Shown here: one piece after another, positions 24,025 to 36,700 of the stretch | Layout of the letters: every line of letters begins with the position of its first letter | How positions within the stretch are numbered: the stretch's first letter is position 1 | DNA from: Ramazzottius varieornatus | Lineage: Eukaryota > Tardigrada > Eutardigrada > Parachela > Ramazzottiidae | Direction of reading: 5' to 3' | Assembly: GCA_001949185.1 (NCBI GenBank) | Contig: BDGG01000002.1 | Span: 3,775,427-3,839,426 of the forward strand | DNA length: 64,000 nucleotides | Notes under the pieces: generated by a model | Told to the model about the DNA's origin: nothing | What the model saw: only the letters and a program-made list of their open reading frames with translations | Databases searched by the model: none | Position numbers and translations under genes: made by a program

Positions 24025-24747
24025 CTGACCGGACTGGCCGCGAGACTTTATCTCGTGACTTTCGTCCAGAACTCTTTGATCTCCGCACTTTCAAAAATCC
24101 ACTAGCTTCAAAGAATAAAACCAGATTATATATGGAGGAGACCACAGAAAGACGCCACCACGGGATCGGTAAATCTAGGAACTCGAAGAAGTCCAAAGTC
24201 CGGACCGCGAAGAAGCTGAAACACTGTCGAGCTCAGCGATGGACGGATGATTTACCCAGCCTAATATCAAAAATAACGCAGTTGTCTCGTGCGACCTGGC
24301 AAGAGAGTTTAACAGTGGCAGTTAGGTCATCGGTGCGTCAATCTTGTCTGTACTAATCAGGAGGCCTGGTGCTCGAACAACATACGAAACGGTTTTTTAA
24401 CCCTGAAAATTCTGATTGATTGACTGCCGTCTTTCCGTGGGGCTTTAACTTGGTATTGAGAAGGCTGGGAAGCCGTTGCTTGTTTTCGGTATTTCGCCGG
24501 GTACACTCTCAGACTCAGTGCTCGGTTACTGGCCAGTTGAAAATGTTAGGTAAGGCTCCAGGCATGTCAGGTCAAGTAATGTCATGTTATTCCATCTCAT
24601 GTGATCCTTCCGATTTCGCCTTCTTGAGGCTCCTTCCAGCTTTTCTTCTCTTTGCGTGGATTCCTCGTCCGTCGAATCTGGAAGCCTTCTCTAATGGTAT
24701 ATCTGACCACTTAAGAGTATTGCTTGCGCTTGCTGCAGGCTGTAAGG
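24025..24747. other. Probable bidirectional promoter region
   Basis: It separates the minus-strand coiled-coil gene from BLTP1, which start head to head. A splice acceptor (GCTTGCTGCAG) ends about nine bases before the BLTP1 ATG, so BLTP1 probably has a non-coding first exon here. No other feature found. Confidence 0.45.
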
Positions 24748-27700
24748 ATGGCGGAATCAACTCCTGGACTGTTGAGTGCAAGCAGTATTGCCCTCGTTTC
24801 GGATCTCATGATGAACAGCACCATTCCCTCGACTTCCGCTGTAGTGGATGCGTTTCTACCTTCGGTCCTGTCCGCAGTCTCCACCACTATGACCACTCTG
24901 AGGACAACCACGGCACTACTGAACACAACCGAAGAACCCTTCATCAACCCCTTTCAGGATATGCCTATTGATTCCAGTTTCGCGTGGTTGCTTTGCGCTC
25001 TGACTGGTGTCTTTCTGTGGATGATCTACGGCTCTTGTTTTCACTCGCGAGTGATCGGATATATCGTCGGATCTCTTGTGAATCAGTATTTCAAACGATC
25101 TGGCCTGGGGGAGCTGACTATAGGTAAGCCATAGATTCCTTCTTCCCCTTGTAGTTCGGTCACTCTGTGTGTTTCATCCGGTTGCAGGCTCACTCAAACT
25201 CGGAGTTGTTTCCGGACGTCTAGCTTTCAAGAATGTCCGTCTTGTAACGGAAGATTGCTCTGTGATAATCTACGATGGCTATTTGTGGTTTAGTTACTGG
25301 CTGCCGTACCGGCCGAAGCAACTGGCAGGTGAGAAAAGATCAAAGATGAAAATTTTGTCTCTGCGTTGGCTCGCTCATGACGTCATGAGTGGCGAAATAT
25401 GTGCAGTATGTCATGCATTTCTCAATACGTCATCCGCAAGTTCACTGGGCACTAGTTTCTTTTTGCTCCAAATACAACGGCAATGGCGGTGATTCTGTTC
25501 TCTTCTGCAGAGTATAAAAAAGACTCGCGGAGATTGTTCCTTCACCTGTACGGGCTGGAAGTCTACATATACAACCGTACAGAAGCGATATTGCAGCTGC
25601 AGGAACTGACGAAAGCTTACGAAGGGAAACTGTACGAGCGGTCATTCCGTGAACCTCGACCGAAGAAAGAAGGCTCGCCAGACATTCGAGCTCCGAAGTA
25701 CTAAGCCCTTTGAGGCTACACTGATTTCGTCTCTGTACCAAAGTATTTTTTCTAGGCCAGAAATTCCGAAGAAGTCTAACGAGGAGAAAGTCAAAGGATT
25801 TCTGGACATGCGACGCCTGATTTCTGCTTTTGACGTCAAATTGAGTGTGGTAGGTAGATCTCACCGCCTGCAATGTGGCTGTCCAAGGTGGTTTTCTTAA
25901 CATCAACGACTACTTTGCAGTTTCGATTAGTGTTGGGAAACTACAGAGCGCCATACTGTCTCGTAGTCGGCGGAAGTTCCGCCACCTTGAATGTGACATA
26001 CGAAGCAGCTAGCTCTGAGATGGACCCCTTCGCCACTGTGATAACTGGTATTATGAAGAACGCCGAAGCATCGTTCCAAATGAACATGGACTATCCCGGT
26101 GACCATCCCATGTACGCATGCAAATCAAGATCTTTTCCGCTCAGATCACTTAAGCCTTTCGCTCTACCAGGATAATTTCTTCTTGTTCGTAGTTGTCCAT
26201 ATTTGGATGCTTCTCTACCGAACAAGGACAAGCTCAGATTTTTCTCCACCGAAGCGGTGCAACTTAACCGGTACTTCGTCGATACTCCTACCGACATCAT
26301 CACGATGCTGGTGGATAACCGTCCGGCGACGAACGAGCAGCTGATGAAATGGTCCACAGAGCTAACCTTCGTTGGCAGGACGGACTTAGTCTATGGCGGC
26401 TGGATCGAAAAGCGACGGTATATAAAACCAAATTTCATCTTATGTCCAAATTCATTTTGATGTTTATTTTTTAGGGCGGAAGTGCACAGAACAATCTTTC
26501 CGCCAGGCCGTACTGAGATTCCCGTAACGAATACTCTCACTTCACGCATCTACGATGGCTTCGACCTGAAACTGACGACCAAAGCCAGTGTCTACCTAAC
26601 ACTCTACCTTCGAGATTCCCGCAATGATGTGCAGAAGTTCGTTCTCAGTTGTGATGCTGGCACAGATTTTAGCCTGTTCTTCCCCTATGTGACACGAGAA
26701 CAAGGGTTCTCGACCACTCTTTCCCTCAAAGCCACGCATCTTCGTGGTATCACTTCGCTACCAGCCCGACATCTCGTCGAAGCTGACGAGCTGACTCTCA
26801 AGATGTCCCTGAAATACTCCAGAGTACACCACGGTCCGCAGTATTGGAACCTGGACTTTGGCTGGACGAACGCCTCGATGTTCTTCCTGTATGAACATGA
26901 AAAGATGGTAGCCGCCTTGATCGATGACTGGACGCGGGACGCGGATCGACCGGACGCGTTGAAGTTCGTGCCGTTCCATGTGAACATGGACTTCAAGTTC
27001 AATGGCTTCGAGCTGATTACTTACGCGAATCAGCACAACTGGATCGACTGTTCGAAGAATGGACTGGAGAATACTTACTTGGTTTTCAGTGGACCTAACT
27101 TACAGCTCGGTCTTGTTCTCGATTTTATGGTGGGCAAAATTACATACTTTTCTTGATTTGGAAGCTCGGCAAACAAGCTTGTCCAGAATGTTTTTCCCAA
27201 GTGACGCACGCTTTCAGGTAATAGCATCTGAGGCGTGCGCCACTTGAGAAAACGATCTGATTGATTTTCTTTGCCGAGTTTTCATTTCAGGAAGAATGGT
27301 CTGAGCATTCAATAGTCTGTTATAATCAATTTTTAATGGTTCATTAGAGTTTTCTTCCGGTGGTGAACGAGATTCCCTTTACGCTGTCGGCGCCATTAGT
27401 GGACATCCGGATGTACTTTCCAGAGTCTCATGCTCAACTGTACACGATAGCCAGTTTGTACCGGCAAAGCAACATCGAGACGTTTTCTGGGAAAAAGCTG
27501 TTTGGTTCAAGCGACTGTGCGAAGGCATTCCGTGATACGATGCCACCGTCTGCTTTGTGGTTCCACACGCTGACCGGAGAGAACTTCCGGTTGGCGCTGA
27601 CATACTGCTACCACTCCGCGCCGTTCCACTCTCCAGTAAGCGAATGGTTGTTCTTTTTCCTCGCGTGACGCTGAGAGACAGAATTCTGACAGAAACATTG

Positions 27701-30700
27701 TTTCCGTTACCAGTTTTTGCCCCTCATGCAGCTACATACTTCGCGTCGTAGCGAATGTGCTCTTTAGTGTATACAGGTGTCTGTTCAACGCTGCGTTTCT
27801 TCCGAGCATGTCAGGTGGCTAGTTTACATGGTGCCCCTGATTTATAGGATAAGAAGAAGAAACCGCTCATCGAGGAAAACGACTCAGAGTTGGAGCCTGA
27901 CGTGATGGAGCTAGAGATGTCGTTAGTGTCCGGGCAGCTCATCCTGTCTGGGTCCCTCGCTAAAGTCTTCTACCAGCTGAAGGAAAACTACTTCGGCACC
28001 ACTCAAGAACCCAACAACATGGAGAACTCTCTGACAAAGAAGCTCGAAGATCTCGTGAAGAAGACTCTAAATCTGCACGATGCACAAGCCAAGGCTCTTC
28101 ACCAACATCCGTTGGAAGTCAATGTCATTGGACACTTCTCCAACACTACATGCCACCTTCTCAAAGTATGCCAAATCTTCAGTCGAATTCCGCTGGTATT
28201 TCTATGCGTTGTTTTTAGCCTTGTGACTTAAATGATCCGCCATGTCCAAGGATTTTCGCCAAGACCTTAGTTTTAGAGGTGCTGAAGCAGCGAGAAGAGA
28301 CTACGTTGCAGGTGGTGCTAGACACGACCGTGATGGAGATACCAGAAGCCAGCTCGACCGACTACGTCGATCCCATGCAGAACGGGCAGGTTCTGCTGTC
28401 CTTCTTTCAGCTGCGTGGCCATGCCATGTTCTCCGAAGTCGACATGGCTCCAGGTGGAGAAAGTCTCGAATACGGTTGGCTGTTGGACTTCCAGATTGGC
28501 GATGTTGTTTGCCGAGCCAACATTCTCCAGGTAAGAGTGCAAGAAGAATCCATATAATCATGCACAGGATAAGAAGGACTAATATAAAGAGAAGAACCTG
28601 TAGTAGAAGGCAGCATTCGGAAGATCTATGCGGAGAAGACTTTAATCAGGTTGCACTACGGAAGAGGCGTAGAACAAAATACAAGACTTAGTACAACAGC
28701 TATAAACGAATGAATGCGTTCTGCTCCAATACGACACATTTTTCTGTTTCAGGTTCAAAGCCTCGTGTCCAGTTTGAGTGCACTGATTCTGACTGCTGAC
28801 AACTCAGAGGATGAATTTAACCACCCGGAAGTGATGAAGACGTGCATTCACGCCTTGGCACAGCCATTGTGCCTACAGTCTAACCCGACGACCTTGTGTC
28901 CAACCATAGACGACATTAAGTACCGGATGACCAGACTCTCTGTCGATTCATTCCATTTCTACCTAGTCGACAAAGACTCGTTCGCCTACTTCGAGGTAAG
29001 CTGACATTATATTCCGAAATGCACTTCTCTTACGATTTTCCCTGTAGGTTTCGCCCATCTGGTTCTCGACGTGCTCTTTGCGATCAGTTGAGCACGATGC
29101 TGGTATGACACTCCTGATACCGAATTGCACATTGAAGCAGTTCGTCTGGTCACATGTGACACCATTAGCCGACCAAGACGTTTGGATCGAAGCTAGCAGT
29201 TTCAAAGTGGGCTCGCTCCAGATGGACAAGTCTTCCGTGGTGAACGACTCTGTCAGACCGGAGCAACAGTTCGCCTTCCTGAAGCGCCACGACGCTTTGT
29301 CGCACCGACTCCGCTTCCTATGGAGCGACTCTACCTGGTATCACTACTAACATCCTCATCTTAAGAATTGAGACGCGGGCAAATGATGCGAATCAGATCG
29401 TTTTCTCAAGTGGCGCACACTTGCAGCCAGTAACTTCGGAACTGGGCACCATGAGATAAAAATCTGTTTTAGCTCATTTGCCTATGTCCCAGTTGATGTG
29501 TCACGTTACTAAAATTTCTATTCACAGTGGCTGTTATGGTGGGACGGAATTCTTTGGTCGGTCTTTTACACCCGCGACGTGGAAAGGTCTGGCGGAAGTT
29601 CTCGATCTTTCGACGGTGACCAACTCGACTGGCCTTGAAGTGGGTCAAAGGATATTCGAGCTGAACGATGAGAATGTGACACTGGAAATTGTCTCGTTGG
29701 ACAATCTTCTGAAGTCCTTCAAGCACGAGCAACATACCACACCGAAACGGAATGGATCCTCACCACAAATAAACGGAACAGGGGGCGCCACAAGTTCGGC
29801 TTCCCAGCAGAAGTCCAGAGGCTCTTGGATACCTAGTGGAAGAAGACCGTCGGTCGGTTCAGTGGAAAGCTTCTACTCTGCATCTGAAAACCAAGACCTG
29901 GCTGAGGTAAGGGCAATCTTTCCGTGTTGAGAAACTGCTGGAAGAAACTGCTGGAAGTCCACTGCTGGAAGTCCACTGCTGGAAGTCCACTGCTGGAAGT
30001 GCAACTTCCCTACCAAAAACTTCTGACTGAGTGTATCCGGAAGGTGTCCAAGCAAATCGGACAAGTAAAGCCGTACTGTAGGTAGGAATCGAACAGTGTT
30101 TGGACTGATTTATATTGCACCTCACAGGAAAATGCCGAGGCATCGTCAGACAGCCCAACCGTGCCCGATCTCCTCAAAGACCTCGACCGGGTTTCTGTCG
30201 CAGCTCTCTCGCAGACAGTTTCCCAAACAACGATCTCAACCATCTCGATGGCACCCGACTTCGCTGACCGAAGTGTGTCGTCGGCTCCAGTAACTTCCAG
30301 TTTTCCCGTCAACCTTCACGCCCAGCTGTCGAAGCGCACACAAGAGTCCCCGCTCTTCATGTCGGGTTACGTGCCTCAAGTCCCACTCTGGCAACGCGGT
30401 ATCATTAACGTTACAGTTCTAGCTAGCGACAATGACGTCAGTGGCTCCATACCGAAGTTTTCGTTCTACTTGCCCAACTTTCAGCAAGTCAAAGGCGGCC
30501 TGGACGTCTCCGGCGCATTCCGTCCCAAATCAGGTTAGGAAGAAAGTTACCCGCGGCCATTTCGATTTTTGAATCCGTCAAAAATTTTCAAATTGTCGCA
30601 ACAGTACTCAATATGGCTCAAAAGAGTAGCGAACCCTATTTTTGAAGTAACTTGTGTAATCGGCTCAACGGAACAGGTCGCAAGTTTTGGGTGTACGCGT

Positions 30701-33700
30701 TTGCCTGATCCGTCAATCTTCTCCATAGTACTCCGTCTTACTACGATTGGTTGGTGTGATAGGCTCCTCAGCAAAGCCCGTTCGAGCGCAACTCTTCCCT
30801 CGTCACTACAAGCACCAAGTCTCCACCTCCTCCACGCGCGCAAACAGGTTCGTGGATTTTGGCATCGGTAAGGAAGCGCCGTCCGTCGCACCGAGTCGTC
30901 CCGCAAGAACCGACATTCGCATCGTCGGCTCAACGGACCTGATGGTGACACCCATATCATGTGACGCACTACTCCCTATGGTCGAGTCACTCTGCACCTA
31001 CGTTTCGAAGCTTCGTCCTTCAGCGTTTCTCAACGGATCCTACGCTGACTGTGTCAATACAGCCAAACGACACCACAAGTTCCATGAAGACAAGATCCTG
31101 ATGGCAAAGATTGCTGAGCATCTGGCGGCTGGACCGGTGGAGAAGAAGCCGAAGGGGAAGAAGCCATGGTTGTCGGTTCCGCAATCGCCACTTCCGCGTG
31201 ACGCCGAGTTTAGGTTTTCCGGGGTCAATTCTGGAAACAGTTCGGGCGTGACTGGTGGAAAGGCGGGAGAAACAGTGGTACCGCCTTCGACGACCGCAGG
31301 TCATTTCTTGTTTGGAGACGTGTCGTGGATGGAGAAGGAGGAAGTTAATGAACAGTTTTCGTTCAATGTTGATCAGGTGAGTTCATCTACAAGAGTGGAA
31401 AAATTGTGGAAAACTGGTTGAATTCGATTTGGTTGTGGATCTTCCACCGTAGAGAGTTCTTACAGCGATTACACTTTGCCTTAGAACCTCAACTGTCTCA
31501 AATCAGGTGGATATCTGATATCTTCTGTTTAGGTGAATATCGTGACGCTACAGTGCGGTATCGTGGAAGAGATCGTTCAGACCAAGGACCTCAGTAGCCC
31601 GCGCGACTTGATCGGGGTATCGGCTTTGACCTGCAGTCTCCGTTCACTCTCCGCAGCATGGACTCGACATGGTACCGTCACGAACTCCGCTAAGATCTTC
31701 ACGGACCGCCGAACCAGTCGCCCGTTGGCCAAACCATCAAGCAAAACTCCGGTTATCCAGCTCTCGCCATTGAGTGGCATCTTCGACTTACCGGACATCG
31801 TGGGTGCTGATTCTACGGTAGATATAGTGACGGACAGCCTGTTGCATATTTCAGTGCAAGCGTGTCATGCGCAGCTGAGGCGGTTAAGGCATTCGGAGAT
31901 ATGGCGTACTGCGCGGATCACGTGTATAACGGAAAGTAAGTCCGCAGTATGGTTCCAGTACAACCCGAAGCAGTCTCCGGTAGATGACACGTCGCCGTAC
32001 AAAAGAATGTTCCATGACATGACCGGTACCGACCAGACGGGCTTTATCGTCCTCGAAATGGGCGTTGACGACCTCAAGGTACAAGTGCGCAAATTCTGGT
32101 TTCTCAAAACTCAGGACTGGAGTTTTGTTGTGTAGATTGAAGGTGGTGGAAGGACGGAGAACGAAGAACATCTCAACGATGGCCTCCTGTCCGATCGGCC
32201 GGCACAACCGACCGAGCCATTACGAGCTTCGACTCCAAAGAAAGACAAGCCAATGAAGACAGGTAACGACGCCGAGGACAGCAGTCGTCATTCCGGAAGC
32301 TCCATCAACACCTTCATCGAACACCCCAGCGAAGAGAACCTTGGCATCCGCCAGTTCTCACCGGAAGTCGGCTTCAAACTTAGCGCTTCTCTGGGCAACG
32401 TTTGGCTGAACTGCCCCACCCCGTCCAAAAAGGCCACAGCCGAACGTACTCAAGGACCAAACGGTAATTTTTAGCAGTGATAAAATTATTTTTTCTCTTG
32501 GGAATCGAGATAGGTGCATTTTCCACATCTTGCCATGATTTTCTTATTTCCAGCTATCGACACTAGTCAGTTCCGCGGTTTCACCCGCCTCGACTGGCAT
32601 TTCCTCAGCACAGCTAACCCTATCGTCGATGCCTGGTTGTACCCACTCGACAGGACCAGCGTGGCTTTCAAAGCAATGAGCGCCACCCAGCACAAAAACG
32701 ACATCATCCTGGCTTCGTACTTCCTCATAGTGGCGGTGAATGACCACATCCTACCGAAACCAACCAAAGTCAAGCAAAACAGACATAGCCTGATGGCTAG
32801 AGTTCTCCAAGAAGACTGCTGCTGTCGGTTGGCGAGAATCCTACAGAGGCATGGTCTGGCCTTGTCACCGAAAGATATCGAGCATGCGTTCAACAGAGAA
32901 CTGATGCCGCCGACCGACGTACTGGAGAAAAGCATCCACGTCTTGCTGAAACAGCTAAGGTATCTCATTCTCGGGCCTCTATTCACGTGAAAAAATCTTA
33001 GTTTAGTTTTATGGAATCTGGAAGCGCGGGTCGACGAAATCGACCAGATGTTTCCCCAAGTGGCGCACGTTCGCATTTATATTGGATGGCCATCGTGCGT
33101 CATGTTGGAAACCGATCTGGCCTAGCATGTCTGCCAACTAATGCCGGGCTCTTATCTAATACGTAAGATGAACATTCTTTTAGATACACGCCGTTCGCGA
33201 GGGTTCTGTTGGAGCCACAGTTTCTGACGCAGAAATTCAAGTCAAAGTTCAAGCCGCCACAAAGGGATCCTGGCACGATGGACAACAGCGTGTTAGGGCT
33301 GGCGGATGAAACCTACGGTGACGACACGTTCTTTGAGGGCGAGAGACCACCCGAAGCCATCAAGCATCCCGACTCACCATATCCCCCGCTGGAACAAGAC
33401 TTGAACGCGTGGTTGGACGAAGAGAAAGCGAAGGGTGCCACTTTGTCGAACAGAAGGGCGCTGAACACGAGTGCCGGAACGCGTCCGGTCGATCTCGGAG
33501 ATCTAAACGAAGATAGCGACTCACCTTTGGAAGATGTCGAGAACGGAAACAGCCTTGGGCGGCAGGTACGAAAACCAAAACTGATACGAAATGAACATTT
33601 TCGAGTCTCCCTACTGGATGAAACCAACTTCATCGAAATTTTCAGCCAGCCATTGTACTTCCTACTTCCTGATTCTGAATTTTTTCTACAGGGAAGTGTG

Positions 33701-36700
33701 GAAAATATCTTCAAGCCGATCTTAAGTCAGCTCGGTCTACAAAAGCGCAGCAAGGTGTCCTTCCTAAAACGGCTCATCGGCTTCCACGTCAGTCTCAGCG
33801 GTCGAATCGAGTCAGCCCAGATCTCGTTGGTCGAGTCAGTGGACTTCAGCCAGATGAACCTGCCTACCCTCCGCAGAGACACGAGCGGCGGAAGGATCAA
33901 CGCGCTGAAGTGTAAGCAGATCACGGTGACGTTAGAAGCCCTGCTGGACATTCCAGTCCGGTACTTAGACCTGTTCGTGCCAGACTATCAAGAACGGCTG
34001 GTACTGTCGACTCGACTGAACAGGGTATCGGTCGTGACGTACAAGTTCGACATGGCCGATGTGGCGAAGACCGTCAGTATGCCTTTGTTAAGGTTGTTGG
34101 CGCAAATCGGGGCGGTGATATCGAGCATGCACAGAGTCAACGCTGAACTGAAGAAGAAGGAAGAGATGGACAAGAAGGGCCATAAGAAAACTGACTCAAC
34201 TTCCACCAGCGGCTCTGGAACTTCTCGGTACGATTCGGTCGTTTTCAAGAATTCCTGTAGGCGAAATAATTCAAAAACAATAATCCGACAGGAAAGTCGA
34301 ATGTGGTAAACGGGACCTAGCCAGACAAACTCGACAAGATGGTTTTCCAAGTGGCGCCCTTCTCGTCAATAACAATGAAACGTGTGACACATGGAGAAAC
34401 AACGATGTTGTGATGACTCAATAATATCGTTTTTCTATTCGGCGCATATCGTCGGTGTTCTTGGTTGAAAGTGTGCGCCACTTCGAAAACAATCTGGTCA
34501 GGCTTGCCTGCCGAGCTTCCAATAACATAAACGAAATTTTTCTTTCACAGTGAGTGACTATACTACATATCGATGTTTTTTCCAGGTCGGATTCGCCCGG
34601 TCAGCCGCGGCCCCATGGCCAGGAAAACTACATGGACTTCATCGCTGCAGAGTCGTCTCAGCATTGGAAGGACTTGATGAACCTGATGGCGCTGTATGAA
34701 AAGCCGACAGATTTTCAGGTGATTGACGAGACGAAGAAGCAGCAGCGACCAAACCGGTCCTTGAGCTTCAGCAAGACCAAGCTACCCGGGAGGACTAAAA
34801 GTCGGTCCATGTCATTCCGAAGGAAGAAACGGCAAGGAAGCGACAATGTCTCGTCGTCTGGCGCGGAATCGGAGGAGACACCTGAAGCGTCGAACGGTAA
34901 CAAGCGCGTCGTCATGAGCGAGCTGAGCGACATTGAGAGTGATGACGAGCAGGAGGAACGGGAGGAAGTACCGTCGTCCAGAAGTGTGATAGACGCTCTT
35001 GTTCAACGACGCCTGAAGAAAACAAACAGTATGTGAATACTGATTACCGAACAGTATGTTAATACAAGAGTACGACAAAATAAACCGTTAAAAATGGGTG
35101 TTGGATGGAGCCAGATGGCTAAAGCCAATGAAATTTGCGCATACAGCGAAACCTAATGCTCATTGGCTAAGTGGTAAGTAAGCTCCAGCTGGAGTGTTAC
35201 GCCCATTTTTAACGGTTAATTTTGTCGTACACTGTACATACCAATGTTATGCGTTACTTTGACACTGAAGGCAGGGATCATGAGCTCCCATGTCCTGCTA
35301 AATCGGAATGTATCTCGTGACGTGTGAGGAAGTAGCCGTTGTTTTTGAAGAAGGTGAACATGGTACGCAGTCAAACTTCTTCGCTCAATAACATGGGTCA
35401 TCAAGTCACCTCCGTTCTTCCTTTCGGTGGCGCCGGTAGCGAAAGCGGATGTCCGGCTGCTTACTTCACTTGCAGTTTTGCACGTTGCGTTTTCGCTGAC
35501 GGTCATCCGCATCCGCTACTGACGACACCCGAAAGGAAGAACGCAGGTTCAAATGAATATAGTCCATTGGGTGAAGAAGTTTAAGGCAGTGGTTTCCGTT
35601 TTCAGACCAGTTTTCGTACTCGTCCGAGTCCCCGAAATGAAGTTCATCGGATATCGGTAGACAAGAAAACGTTTACAAGAATTTAATCACAAATTCTAAA
35701 TGAGGTGCCGACTGGCGATTGCCGATGAAGTGGATAGCCCAAGTTGTTTCGTACTGTGTGAGCCAATGGTAAAATGGTCTCATTTTATTTTGCAGAATAC
35801 GGAACGCGGGTTGTCGTATCAGGAATGGCATCCGTGCGGCGACTAACTTTCGACGCATCCCTTCGCGGTCTCCACTTCCAAGCGGGTCTGAGCTCCCTGT
35901 CTCTCAATCACAACTTCACAGTACGCAAGTCCCGGTCGAACCGCCTTGACGAGTCGTTCTACCACCTGCGCACTGGTCAGCTTTCTGTCCAGCTGATTCA
36001 GAAGATGGGACAGGAGCAACAAGGACAGCTGTACCTCGCTATCGGCCTCGGCGCTTCTCAGGTCGCCTTCTCGTCTCTTCTGCGGAACCAGAAGACTCTA
36101 GGCCAGCGCTCGGTGAACGTTCGGCTGGGCGAACTTCACTTCTCCGTTCCACACCACCCCATCACGCTGCATTCCATGGTGGTCCGAGGCGCCGAAGACT
36201 TGACCGACGCCATTGACGACCTGAAAAACACAGCCGGATTCCGAGCGTGAGTTTCGTCCGGTCCATCGTTCTTTCTTTCCGAGAGATTTGGGTGCTGTCT
36301 TACTTTCCTAAATTTTACATTCTTCTACAATTTATCTTCAATTATTATCGTCGTTTCTAGAGAAGCTAGCGATGATTCCAAATCGAGCCTTCCATCTGCG
36401 ACGTCCAAATCAACGCTTCAGCAAGAGAGGCCCGCAAGCGCCGTGGCTTTGGGCAAACATCCGATTCGGACGACCCTTTGGTTGAAGAAGCTCATCGTCA
36501 CGGCTGCTCCTCTACCTTCTCTGGAAGGGAACTACGAGGTGCCTTTCCGTTCACTTCCCTGGAAGAATTTCTCGAGCAATGGTTTTATGATCGCTCGTTC
36601 TTCAGGTTACGAAGCTGCTGGCTTACGGTACGATCGGCGACGTGGCCATCATCCACACCGAGTTCAACCAACAAGACCTCATCTTCAAGTCGACGAGCGA

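Noticed and set aside
23676-24356. Plus-strand open frame of 226 codons
   Set aside because: It overlaps minus-strand exons with correct splice ends and coiled-coil coding downstream. Its own codon use is poor and it has no recognisable motif.
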